Of a stretch of DNA of 64,000 bases, positions 41,701 to 48,975 are shown one piece after another (position 1 is the stretch's first letter; every line of letters starts with the position of its first letter). The notes under the pieces were generated by a model. That model was not told the DNA's origin. It did not search any database and saw only the letters and a list, made by a program, of their open reading frames with translations. A program made the translations under genes and the position numbers. The DNA comes from Pseudomonas peradeniyensis (GTDB lineage: Bacteria > Pseudomonadota > Gammaproteobacteria > Pseudomonadales > Pseudomonadaceae): contig NZ_JABWRJ020000005.1 of NCBI RefSeq assembly GCF_014268935.2, forward strand, positions 496,001-560,000. The letters are read 5' to 3'.

Positions 41701-43291
41701 TCGCCGGCAGTTCTCCAATCGCCTGCGCAGTGCCTGGCGTCATGAGGGGGAAATCGTTCGCAGCCGGAGCGAGGGACGGGTCGGGCGTATCCTGAGCATC
41801 GAAGGCTGGCGTGTCGGCTCGTTGCCGGACCTGCCTGCGGAAGTCGACATGGGACACATCTTCGAGCTGCGCATGTCCGGCATGGACCTGATGAGTATGT
41901 CGCCGCTGTTTCTGGGGTGCTTCGACTCCCTGGAAACCCTGAGCTTGAACAACAACCTGCTGACTTCGGTGCCTGCGCAGATCGCCCAGTTGCCCAAGCT
42001 CAGGAGGCTGGAAATGAGGTCTAACCGGATCCAGATGAGCGCCGCAGACGCCGCGACCTTGTCCAGTCTCGACGGTTTGGAGACACTGGTGCTCGACTTC
42101 AATCCGCTACGTTCGCTCGACCTGGATTTCTCTCGGCTCACCGAATTGCAGTTCCTCAGGGTGAACCGATGCTCGCTGCGGGGCGTGCCGGCAGGTATCG
42201 AGCAATGCGCTCAACTGATCCTGGCCGATCTGCGCTTCAACCTGATTTCCACGATTCCCAATGGCCTGATGGCGACTTCGCGCGCCTTCAGGCGTCGCGT
42301 GAATCTGGACGGCAATCCATTGCCATTGCCTACCTTGACCGCATTCATGGCCGGGGACGCGGAAGAACCTGTCGATGCACAGCTGCCGGAGGTTGTCGAC
42401 CCCATGCAGCGCTGGCTCGAGACGGGGGAGTCGAAAGGGCGTGCGCAGCGGCGCGTCATGTGGCAGCGCGTGCAGCAACTCGACGGCAGCACGCAATTGT
42501 TCCAGTTGCTGGCCAATCTCACCAGAACCCAGGATTTTCTCCAGGCCCCCAAGTACCTGGGCGAGCAGGTCTGGCAGTTGATCGAGGAGGTCGACAGCGA
42601 CAGCGTGTTGCGCGACGACCTTTTCACCCATGCTGGCATCCAGCTCACCTGCCACGACAGCGTCGCGGAGCGCTTCAGCAGGCTGTGGATGCGGGCGCTG
42701 GTCCACCATGCCGAAATAGAGGGCAAGGTAGGGGAGAACGGTGACGAGTTGCTGAAACTGGGGCGCTCACTGTTCCGCCTGGACCGGCTGGACGAGTTTG
42801 CCAGGGAGGAGGTGATGCTGCGGGAGGTGTCGGGGCGTGATGTCGATGAACTGGAGGTCGTGCTCGGCTTGCGCGTCGAGTTGACCGACACGCTTGGTCT
42901 GATCGGGCAGCCCAGGTCGATGCTGTACGGGGCGGTAGCGGATATCACGCCTTCGTTGAAGGAGCGAGCGGTCAACGCGGTGCTGGCGGACGAGACGGAT
43001 GGGCACCTGGTGCAGAGTCTGGCCAATCGCGAGTTCTGGCGGGACTACCTGAAAGTGCGGCATGGCGCGCTCTTTGCCCAGCATGACGAAGAGTACGTTG
43101 AAAAGCTTGCCGCGCTGGACGAGCAGGCCTTGAGCAGCGATGCGTACCTGAAGGCCTGCAATGCCGTGGCGGTGGAGCGTGAGGCCAGTGAGCGCACCTT
43201 GATGGTCACGCTCACCCAGGATGTGCTGGACCTGGAGGCAGTGGGTGGCAAGCTTGACCCGGTGGATGGCGAATCCGCTCAGCCGGATTGA
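38738..43291 (+). CDS. giant toxin-like protein: dermonecrotic-toxin-like N-terminus, LRRs and NEL E3 ubiquitin ligase domain
   Basis: A 1,517-residue protein without signal peptide. N-terminal ~600 residues resemble the large DUF6543/dermonecrotic-toxin-like proteins of Pseudomonas, with hydrophobic segments at about 377-405 (VGFSVLGLAGLGIPIVGVAL) and 428-450. Leucine-rich repeats fill about 1042-1190 (LETLSLNNNLLTSVPAQIAQ, LRRLEMRSNRI, LQFLRVNRCSLRGVPAGI, VNLDGNPLPLP). The C-terminus fits a NEL ligase as in IpaH/SspH: Cys1305 in LTCHDSVAERF (CxD motif) followed by ALVHHAEIEGK. In IpaH this Cys forms the ubiquitin thioester. The role would be in a eukaryotic host; no type III genes are in view. 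Start MNSNTLLPTE chosen for lack of homologous context upstream. Confidence 0.85.
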   Translation: MNSNTLLPTEAARNEQLRALLDKFVGARLPDWFTQASLERLRALHKAFQAHESSRQRLAQATVELVSAQQFAEQHFQAMLKTQLPNAPALDALEWIDAWYGVTPILSTPSVEPRELRSPARLRLMQNFPAGASYFVATGLVNTGASSVLASPEVVAGSCRKLDLGKQYQALIGRVLSQANRALLAEHKRAAFVLMCELALCRAGITAEQHVALHQLSSGRMDQPGQRCFASAGELRMLGHTVENALKIQLRDEEGANQGVILYVPDDGQNSLRYFDSSTLMEQALATELDNADIRRDFRERIRLRDRSAFSQLLEMRLSDDVPDLQLEGATSGQDIFITLANTQVARFKDDGKLLLVSNADADQRAANERLAVWSEVGFSVLGLAGLGIPIVGVALFATLVVDTLAHVYEGVVDWSKGHQHEALEHLFAVAETVAITAATAAGATVLAKVFKRSSFVDLLDPVRTGQGARLWQADLQVYESDPGAARLLDNGLYGKGARRWLRADDKYYELQREAPGKPWRLRHAERQDAYGPPVDFNGERCWRIRLERPLEWDDSTQMLNRLWPLDPPLSADTAGRILRVAGVDKEALRGVLVENRPAPIGLRDTLRRYMAANRVSALFSALEKPGAILEDSQVLAWCRACADMHTLDDQAIGRQLLTRRYELREALQKHLAEDLLLAEDPLEALPDDEPAADALLQQMQNEFPGLPLAYATEAVQSADSMLRRVAISESRLPMAILKQVRALLGQARLTRALEGLLLDTSYSDETGELVLALLPRVANWPASLNLELREGSAFGRLIGVLDPGGPRASRTVLVWRSGQFHLYDPEGMALEQDIDAPGGLFQALVGLLGREGKQALKLTDLAPAEQLRQAVIGVLPKTREAVISRLGWRSAAPWFNPGRRLPDGRVGYTLGGSLSRRAGSMDTLRQRARALYPSLSVVEVDRMIQEWQLRTGDAIEELLSQETNFTYLDDTLSAWEREPRSRGVRNRRRQFSNRLRSAWRHEGEIVRSRSEGRVGRILSIEGWRVGSLPDLPAEVDMGHIFELRMSGMDLMSMSPLFLGCFDSLETLSLNNNLLTSVPAQIAQLPKLRRLEMRSNRIQMSAADAATLSSLDGLETLVLDFNPLRSLDLDFSRLTELQFLRVNRCSLRGVPAGIEQCAQLILADLRFNLISTIPNGLMATSRAFRRRVNLDGNPLPLPTLTAFMAGDAEEPVDAQLPEVVDPMQRWLETGESKGRAQRRVMWQRVQQLDGSTQLFQLLANLTRTQDFLQAPKYLGEQVWQLIEEVDSDSVLRDDLFTHAGIQLTCHDSVAERFSRLWMRALVHHAEIEGKVGENGDELLKLGRSLFRLDRLDEFAREEVMLREVSGRDVDELEVVLGLRVELTDTLGLIGQPRSMLYGAVADITPSLKERAVNAVLADETDGHLVQSLANREFWRDYLKVRHGALFAQHDEEYVEKLAALDEQALSSDAYLKACNAVAVEREASERTLMVTLTQDVLDLEAVGGKLDPVDGESAQPD

Positions 43292-43380
43292 CAGCTTTGG
43301 CCATTGCCGGCTGCGCCTCTCGGCGCGAACATCGTCAGACCGATGGTGCACTCCAACAATAAGAAACCAGGAGTCTGACG

Positions 43381-45027
43381 ATGCGCGATTACGCCGAGGC
43401 CGCCCGTTCGTTCGACCATGCCCAGGCCGCCGCTACGGCGCTGCATGGCAACTTCGAGGCCCTCAATGCCTGTGTCGAGTGCTGCGACCGCCACACTGGC
43501 AGCGACAAGCCCGCCCTGGTCTGGGAAGACCGGGATGGCAACAGCGGGTGCTACACCTTCGATCAACTGCAGGCCCTGGCCGCACGCTTTGCCAACGTGC
43601 TCAAGGCCCAGGGCGTCAAGGCCGGCGACCGCGTCGCCGGCCTCATGCCGCGTACCCCCGAATTGCTGGTGACCATCCTCGCCACCTGGCGCCTGGGCGC
43701 GGTCTACCAGCCATTGTTCACCGCTTTCGGCCCCAAGGCCATCGAGCACCGTCTTGAGCAGTCCCACGCCAAGGTGGTGGTCACCGACCGCCACAACCGG
43801 CCCAAGCTCGATGAGGTGGCGGACTGTCCGACTGTCGTCACGGTCGGTGCCGTCGAGGGCGAACTGGACTTCCATCGCAGTCTCGCGGCCGCCGCCGACG
43901 CTTGCGCGCCAGTGATGCGTACTGGCAACGATCCTTTCTTGCTGATGTTTACCTCGGGCACCACCGGCCCGGCCAAGCCGCTGGAAGTACCATTGCGCGC
44001 CATCGTCGCGTTCCAGGGCTACATGCGCGACGCCATCGGCCTGCGCCCGGACGACAACTTCTGGAACCTGGCCGACCCCGGTTGGGCCTATGGCCTTTAC
44101 TATGCGGTCACCGGACCGCTGTCACTGGGCCACGCCACCACCTTCTACGACGGCCCGTTCAGCGTCGAAAGCTGCGCGCGGGTCATCGACAAGCTGGGTA
44201 TCACCAACCTGGCAGGCTCGCCCACGGCCTACAGGCTGCTGATCGCGGCGGGCAGCGCATTCTCGGCGCCGATCAAAGGGCGCCTGCGGGTAGTCAGCAG
44301 TGCCGGCGAACCGCTCAACCCTGAGGTGATCCGCTGGTTCGCCGACGAGCTCGGCGTGACCATCCACGACCACTACGGCCAGACCGAGCTGGGCATGGTG
44401 CTGTGCAACCACCATGCGCTGGCGCACCCGGTGCACCTGGGCTCGGCCGGCTTCGCCATTCCCGGCCACCGCATCGTCGTGGTGGACGAGCAGGGCAACG
44501 AACTGCCTGCCGGCCAGCCCGGCATCCTCGCGGTGGACCGCGAGCAGTCGCCGCTGTGCTGGTTCGCCGGTTACCACGGGCTGCCGACCAAGGCCTTCAT
44601 CGGCAAGTACTACCTGTCCGGCGACACCGTCGAGCTCAACCACGACGGCAGCATCAGCTTTGTCGGCCGCAGCGACGATGTGATCACCACCTCGGGCTAC
44701 CGGGTCGGCCCGTTCGATGTGGAAAGCGCGCTGATCGAGCACCCGGCCGTGGTCGAGGCGGCGGTGATCGGCAAGCCGGACCCCGAGCGCACCGAACTGA
44801 TCAAGGCCTTCGTGGTGCTGGCCCAGGGTCATCAGGGCAGCGCCGAACTCGAGGAAACCCTGCGCCAGCATGTGCGCCAGCGCCTCTACGCCCACGCCTA
44901 CCCGCGTGAAATCGAATTCGTCGGCGAGCTGCCCAAGACCCCGAGCGGCAAGCTGCAACGCTTCATCCTGCGCAACCAGGAAATCGCCCGACAACAAGCC
45001 GCGCAGCCGATCGCTGCGGGCGCCTGA
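43381..45027 (+). CDS. acyl-CoA synthetase (AMP-forming)
   Basis: A 548-residue ANL-superfamily enzyme that activates a short or medium carboxylic acid to its CoA thioester with ATP. The ATP-binding loop is FTSGTTGPAKP, the adenylate region YGQTELG, the hinge GRSDDVITTSGYRVGPFDVE and the catalytic lysine in TPSGKLQRF. First gene of a five-gene plus-strand operon (gaps of 8-13 bases), preceded by CAGGAG. It supplies acyl-CoA for the following beta-oxidation enzymes. The chain length cannot be read from sequence. Confidence 0.93.
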   Translation: MRDYAEAARSFDHAQAAATALHGNFEALNACVECCDRHTGSDKPALVWEDRDGNSGCYTFDQLQALAARFANVLKAQGVKAGDRVAGLMPRTPELLVTILATWRLGAVYQPLFTAFGPKAIEHRLEQSHAKVVVTDRHNRPKLDEVADCPTVVTVGAVEGELDFHRSLAAAADACAPVMRTGNDPFLLMFTSGTTGPAKPLEVPLRAIVAFQGYMRDAIGLRPDDNFWNLADPGWAYGLYYAVTGPLSLGHATTFYDGPFSVESCARVIDKLGITNLAGSPTAYRLLIAAGSAFSAPIKGRLRVVSSAGEPLNPEVIRWFADELGVTIHDHYGQTELGMVLCNHHALAHPVHLGSAGFAIPGHRIVVVDEQGNELPAGQPGILAVDREQSPLCWFAGYHGLPTKAFIGKYYLSGDTVELNHDGSISFVGRSDDVITTSGYRVGPFDVESALIEHPAVVEAAVIGKPDPERTELIKAFVVLAQGHQGSAELEETLRQHVRQRLYAHAYPREIEFVGELPKTPSGKLQRFILRNQEIARQQAAQPIAAGA

Positions 45028-45039
45028 AGGAAGACCGAT

Positions 45040-45807
45040 ATGCACATCACTCAAAAGAATTTCATCGTCAGCGGCGCGGCCTCGGGCCTGGGCGCCGCCA
45101 CTGCGCAGATGCTCATCGAGGCCGGCGCCAAGGTCATGCTGGTCGACCTGAACGCCGCGGCCGTCGAGGCCAAGGCCGCCGAACTGGGCGCCAATGCCCG
45201 CTTCGCGGTGGCCGACATCAGCGACGAGCAGGCCGCCAAGGCGGCGGTCGATGCCGCCGTCAGCGCCTTCGGCAGCCTGCACGGGCTGGTCAACTGCGCC
45301 GGCATCGTCGGTGCCGAGAAGGTCCTGGGCAAGAATGGTCCGCATGCCCTGGGCAGCTTCGCCAAGGTCATCAACGTCAACCTGATCGGCAGTTTCAACC
45401 TGTTGCGCCTGGCCGCCGCGGCCATGGCCGAAGGGCCGGCGGACGAGGGCGGCGAGCGCGGCGTGATCATCAATACCGCCTCCATCGCCGCCTACGACGG
45501 CCAGATCGGCCAGGCCGCCTATGCCGCCTCCAAGGGCGCCATCGCCAGCCTCACCCTGCCGGCGGCCCGTGAGCTGGCGCGCTTCGGCATCCGCGTGATG
45601 ACCATCGCCCCCGGTATCTTCGAAACCCCGATGATGGCCGGCATGACCGACGAAGTCCGCGCTTCGCTGTCCGCCGGCGTGCCGTTCCCGCCGCGCCTGG
45701 GCCGTCCGCAGGAGTACGCAGCGCTCGCTCGTCATATCATCGAGAACAGCATGCTCAACGGCGAAGTGATCCGCCTCGACGGCGCGCTGCGCATGGCTGC
45801 CAAGTAA
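45040..45807 (+). CDS. short-chain dehydrogenase, 3-hydroxyacyl-CoA dehydrogenase type II-like
   Basis: A 255-residue SDR with the cofactor loop VSGAASGLGAAT (about 10-21), NCAGI, catalytic Ser in INTASIAAYDGQIGQ and Tyr-x3-Lys in YAASKGAI. The C-terminal VRASLSAGVPFPPRLGRPQEYA is typical of the 17-beta-HSD10 / 3-hydroxy-2-methylbutyryl-CoA dehydrogenase group (FadB2x of P. putida). It oxidises 3-hydroxyacyl-CoA to 3-ketoacyl-CoA with NAD+. Twelve bases after the synthetase gene. Confidence 0.9.
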   Translation: MHITQKNFIVSGAASGLGAATAQMLIEAGAKVMLVDLNAAAVEAKAAELGANARFAVADISDEQAAKAAVDAAVSAFGSLHGLVNCAGIVGAEKVLGKNGPHALGSFAKVINVNLIGSFNLLRLAAAAMAEGPADEGGERGVIINTASIAAYDGQIGQAAYAASKGAIASLTLPAARELARFGIRVMTIAPGIFETPMMAGMTDEVRASLSAGVPFPPRLGRPQEYAALARHIIENSMLNGEVIRLDGALRMAAK

Positions 45808-45819
45808 GGAGAACCGAAC

Positions 45820-47013
45820 ATGAGCCTGAACCACGATCCGATTGTCATCGTCAGCGCCGTGCGCACGCCCATGGGTGGGCTGCAGGGTGACCTCAAGAGC
45901 CTGACCGCGCCACAACTGGGCAGCGCGGCGATCCGTGCCGCCGTCGAACGCGCCGGTATCGATGCCGCCAGTGTCGAGCAAGTGCTGTTCGGCTGCGTGC
46001 TGCCGGCCGGCCAGGGCCAGGCACCGGCGCGCCAGGCGGCGCTGGGTGCCGGCCTGGACAAGCACACCACCTGCACCACCCTGAACAAGATGTGCGGCTC
46101 GGGCATGCAGGCGGCGATCATGGCCCATGATCAGCTGCTGGCCGGCAGTGCCGAGGTGATCGTCGCCGGTGGCATGGAAAGCATGACCAACGCCCCGTAC
46201 CTGCTGGACAAGGCCCGTGGCGGCTACCGCATGGGCCACGGCAAGATCATCGACCACATGTTCATGGACGGCCTTGAAGACGCCTATGACAAGGGGCGCC
46301 TGATGGGCACCTTCGCCGAGGATTGCGCGCAGAAGGGCGACTTCAGCCGCGAGGCCCAGGACGCCTTCGCCATCGCTTCGCTGACCCGTGCCCAGGAGGC
46401 GATCAAGAGCGGCCGCTTTGCCGCCGAGATCGTTCCGGTGGAAGTCACCGAGGGCAAGGAAAAGCGCGTCATCAAGGACGACGAGCAGCCGCCCAAGGCG
46501 CGCCTGGACAAGATCCCGCAGCTCAAGCCGGCCTTCCGCGAAGGTGGCACCGTTACTGCGGCCAACTCCAGCTCCATCTCCGACGGCGCCGCCGCGCTGG
46601 TGCTGATGCGTCGCTCCGAGGCCGAGAAACGCGGCCTAAAGCCGCTGGCGGTGATCCATGGCCACGCGGCTTTCGCCGACACCCCGGCACTGTTCCCCAC
46701 CGCGCCCATCGGCGCCATCGACAAGCTGCTCAAGCGCACCGGCTGGAACCTGGCCGAGGTGGACCTGTTCGAGATCAACGAGGCCTTCGCCGTGGTCACC
46801 CTGGCGGCCATGAAGCACCTCGACCTGCCCCATGAAAAGGTCAATGTCCACGGCGGCGCCTGCGCCCTGGGCCACCCGATCGGCGCCTCGGGCGCGCGCA
46901 TTCTGGTAACCCTGCTGTCGGCCCTGCGCCAGAACAACCTGCGCCGTGGCGTGGCGGCCATCTGCATCGGCGGTGGCGAAGCGACGGCCATGGCGGTCGA
47001 GTGCCTGTACTGA
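45820..47013 (+). CDS. acetyl-CoA acyltransferase (thiolase)
   Basis: A 397-residue thiolase that splits 3-ketoacyl-CoA with CoA. Nucleophile Cys92 in NKMCGSGMQA, His in VNVHGGACALGHPIGASGARI and the second Cys in CIGGGEATA near the C-terminus. Corresponds to FadAx in the equivalent P. putida cluster. Third gene of the operon, 12 bases after the SDR gene, 8 bases before the dehydrogenase gene. Confidence 0.94.
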   Translation: MSLNHDPIVIVSAVRTPMGGLQGDLKSLTAPQLGSAAIRAAVERAGIDAASVEQVLFGCVLPAGQGQAPARQAALGAGLDKHTTCTTLNKMCGSGMQAAIMAHDQLLAGSAEVIVAGGMESMTNAPYLLDKARGGYRMGHGKIIDHMFMDGLEDAYDKGRLMGTFAEDCAQKGDFSREAQDAFAIASLTRAQEAIKSGRFAAEIVPVEVTEGKEKRVIKDDEQPPKARLDKIPQLKPAFREGGTVTAANSSSISDGAAALVLMRRSEAEKRGLKPLAVIHGHAAFADTPALFPTAPIGAIDKLLKRTGWNLAEVDLFEINEAFAVVTLAAMKHLDLPHEKVNVHGGACALGHPIGASGARILVTLLSALRQNNLRRGVAAICIGGGEATAMAVECLY

Positions 47014-47021
47014 GGTGAATC

Positions 47022-48149
47022 ATGCTGGTAACTGAAGAGCAACAACAGATCGCCGACGCCGTGCGCGACTTCGCCCAGGAGCGTCTGAAGCCGTTTGCCG
47101 AGCAATGGGACAAGGAACACCGCTTCCCCAAGGAGGCCATCGAAGAGATGGCCGGCCTGGGCCTGTTCGGCATGCTGGTGCCGGAACAGTACGGCGGCAG
47201 CGACACCGGTTATGTGGCCTATGCCATGGCCCTGGAAGAGATCGCCGCCGGTGACGGCGCCTGCTCGACCATCATGAGCGTGCACAACTCGGTCGGCTGC
47301 GTGCCGATCCTCAAGTTCGGTACAGAGGCGCAGAAGCAGCAGTTCCTGGCGCCACTGGCCAGCGGTGCGATGCTCGGCGCCTTTGCCTTGACCGAACCCC
47401 AGGCCGGCTCCGACGCCAGCAGCCTGAAGACCCGCGCCCGTCTGGATGGCGACCACTACGTGCTTAACGGCAGCAAGCAGTTCATCACCTCCGGGCAGAA
47501 CGCCGGGGTGGTGATCGTTTTCGCCGTCACCGACCCGGACGCCGGCAAGCGCGGCATCACAGCCTTCATTGTGCCCACCGACTCACCGGGCTACCAGGTG
47601 GCGCGGGTCGAGGACAAACTTGGCCAGCACGCCTCCGACACCTGCCAGATCGTCTTCGACAACGTGCGCGTGCCGGTGGCCAACCGCCTGGGTGAGGAAG
47701 GGCAGGGCTACAAGATCGCCCTGGCCAACCTCGAAGGCGGGCGCATCGGTATCGCCTCGCAGTCGGTGGGCATGGCCCGCGCGGCCTTCGAGGCGGCACG
47801 CGACTACGCCAACGAGCGGCAGACCTTCGGCAAGCCGTTGATCGAGCACCAGGCCGTGGCCTTCCGCCTGGCCGACATGGCAACCAAGATCGCCGTGGCC
47901 CGGCAGATGGTCCTGCACGCCGCCGCCCTGCGCGACGCCGGGCGCCCGGCGCTGGTGGAAGCCTCGATGGCCAAGCTTTTTGCCTCGGAAATGGCCGAAA
48001 AGGTCTGTTCGGACGCCTTGCAGACCCTGGGCGGTTATGGCTATCTGAGCGACTTCCCGCTGGAGCGGATCTACCGCGACGTGCGGGTCTGCCAGATCTA
48101 CGAAGGCACCAGCGACATTCAGCGCATGGTCATTGCGCGCAATCTTTGA
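47022..48149 (+). CDS. acyl-CoA dehydrogenase, short/branched chain type
   Basis: A 375-residue FAD enzyme that forms the 2,3-double bond of acyl-CoA and passes electrons to ETF. Signatures are ALTEPQAGSDASSL and QTLGGYGYLSDFPLERIYRDVRV; the catalytic base is Glu361 in IYEGTSDIQRMVIA, the position used in short-chain members. Fourth gene of the operon. Likely acts on butyryl- or methylbutyryl-type substrates. Confidence 0.94.
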   Translation: MLVTEEQQQIADAVRDFAQERLKPFAEQWDKEHRFPKEAIEEMAGLGLFGMLVPEQYGGSDTGYVAYAMALEEIAAGDGACSTIMSVHNSVGCVPILKFGTEAQKQQFLAPLASGAMLGAFALTEPQAGSDASSLKTRARLDGDHYVLNGSKQFITSGQNAGVVIVFAVTDPDAGKRGITAFIVPTDSPGYQVARVEDKLGQHASDTCQIVFDNVRVPVANRLGEEGQGYKIALANLEGGRIGIASQSVGMARAAFEAARDYANERQTFGKPLIEHQAVAFRLADMATKIAVARQMVLHAAALRDAGRPALVEASMAKLFASEMAEKVCSDALQTLGGYGYLSDFPLERIYRDVRVCQIYEGTSDIQRMVIARNL

Positions 48150-48162
48150 AGGAGCAGACTGC

Positions 48163-48936
48163 ATGGCATTCGAAACCATCCTGTTGGACATCCACGGCAA
48201 GGTCGGCCTGATCACCCTCAACCGCCCGCAGGCGCTGAACGCGCTGAACGCGCAGATCGTCGGCGAGATCAACCAGGCCCTGGACCAGCTGGAGCGTGAC
48301 CCCAACATCGGCTGCGTGGTGCTGACCGGTTCCGCCAAGGCCTTTGCCGCTGGCGCCGACATCAAGGAAATGGCCGAGCTGCAATACCCGCAGATCTACG
48401 TCGACGACCTGTTCAGCGATTCCGACCGCATCGCCAACCGGCGCAAGCCGATCATCGCCGCGGTATCGGGCTTTGCCCTGGGCGGTGGCTGCGAGCTGGC
48501 GATGATGTGCGACTTCATCCTCGCCGCCGACAACGCCAAGTTCGGCCAGCCGGAGATCAACCTCGGCGTGTTGCCGGGCATGGGCGGCACCCAGCGCCTG
48601 ACCCGCGCCGTCGGCAAGGCCAAGGCCATGGAACTGTGCCTGACCGGCCGCCTGATGGGCGCCGAGGAAGCCGAGCGCGCCGGCCTGGTGGCGCGCATCG
48701 TGCCGCAGGCGGAGCTGCTGGAAGAGGCGCTGAAGGTGGCCGCGACTATCGCCAGCAAGTCGATCCCGGTGAGCATGATGGTCAAGGAAAGCGTCAACCG
48801 CGCCTTCGAGGTCACCCTGAGCGAGGGCGTGCGCTTCGAGCGCCGGGTGTTCCACGCCGCCTTTGCCACCGAGGACCAGAAGGAAGGCATGGCCGCGTTC
48901 ATCGCCAAGCGCGAGGCGCAGTTCAAGGACCGTTGA
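48163..48936 (+). CDS. enoyl-CoA hydratase
   Basis: A 257-residue crotonase-fold hydratase. The oxyanion segments are KAFAAGADIKEM and SGFALGGGCELAMMCD, and the active-site Glu residues lie in the regions GGGCELAM and GQPEINLGVLPGMGGTQRL, as in canonical hydratases. It adds water to 2-enoyl-CoA, completing the spiral with the SDR and thiolase. The start MAFETILLD follows AAGGAGCAGACT. Last gene of the operon, with a hairpin after it. Confidence 0.94.
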   Translation: MAFETILLDIHGKVGLITLNRPQALNALNAQIVGEINQALDQLERDPNIGCVVLTGSAKAFAAGADIKEMAELQYPQIYVDDLFSDSDRIANRRKPIIAAVSGFALGGGCELAMMCDFILAADNAKFGQPEINLGVLPGMGGTQRLTRAVGKAKAMELCLTGRLMGAEEAERAGLVARIVPQAELLEEALKVAATIASKSIPVSMMVKESVNRAFEVTLSEGVRFERRVFHAAFATEDQKEGMAAFIAKREAQFKDR

Positions 48937-48943
48937 TGTAACA

Positions 48944-48967
48944 GGGGCGCCGTCCGTGCGGCGCCCC
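48944..48967. terminator. hairpin between convergent operon end and giant gene
   Basis: GGGGCGCCG (48944-48952) and CGGCGCCCC (48959-48967) form a perfect 9-base stem with a 6-base loop. It lies between the hydratase stop and the stop of the convergent giant gene, so it can serve both strands; no T-run follows. Confidence 0.6.
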
Positions 48968-48975
48968 ACTGGCGC

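Noticed and set aside
39731..41857. A 708-codon minus-strand frame opposite the LRR-NEL gene
   Set aside because: No motif, composition of a reverse-strand shadow; the plus-strand gene has clear LRR and NEL-type features.
43292..43380. Possible sigma-54 promoter (TGGCCATTGCCGGCTGC) before the acyl-CoA synthetase
   Set aside because: The spacing between the TGGC-like and TGC-like elements is two bases too long for a -24/-12 promoter.
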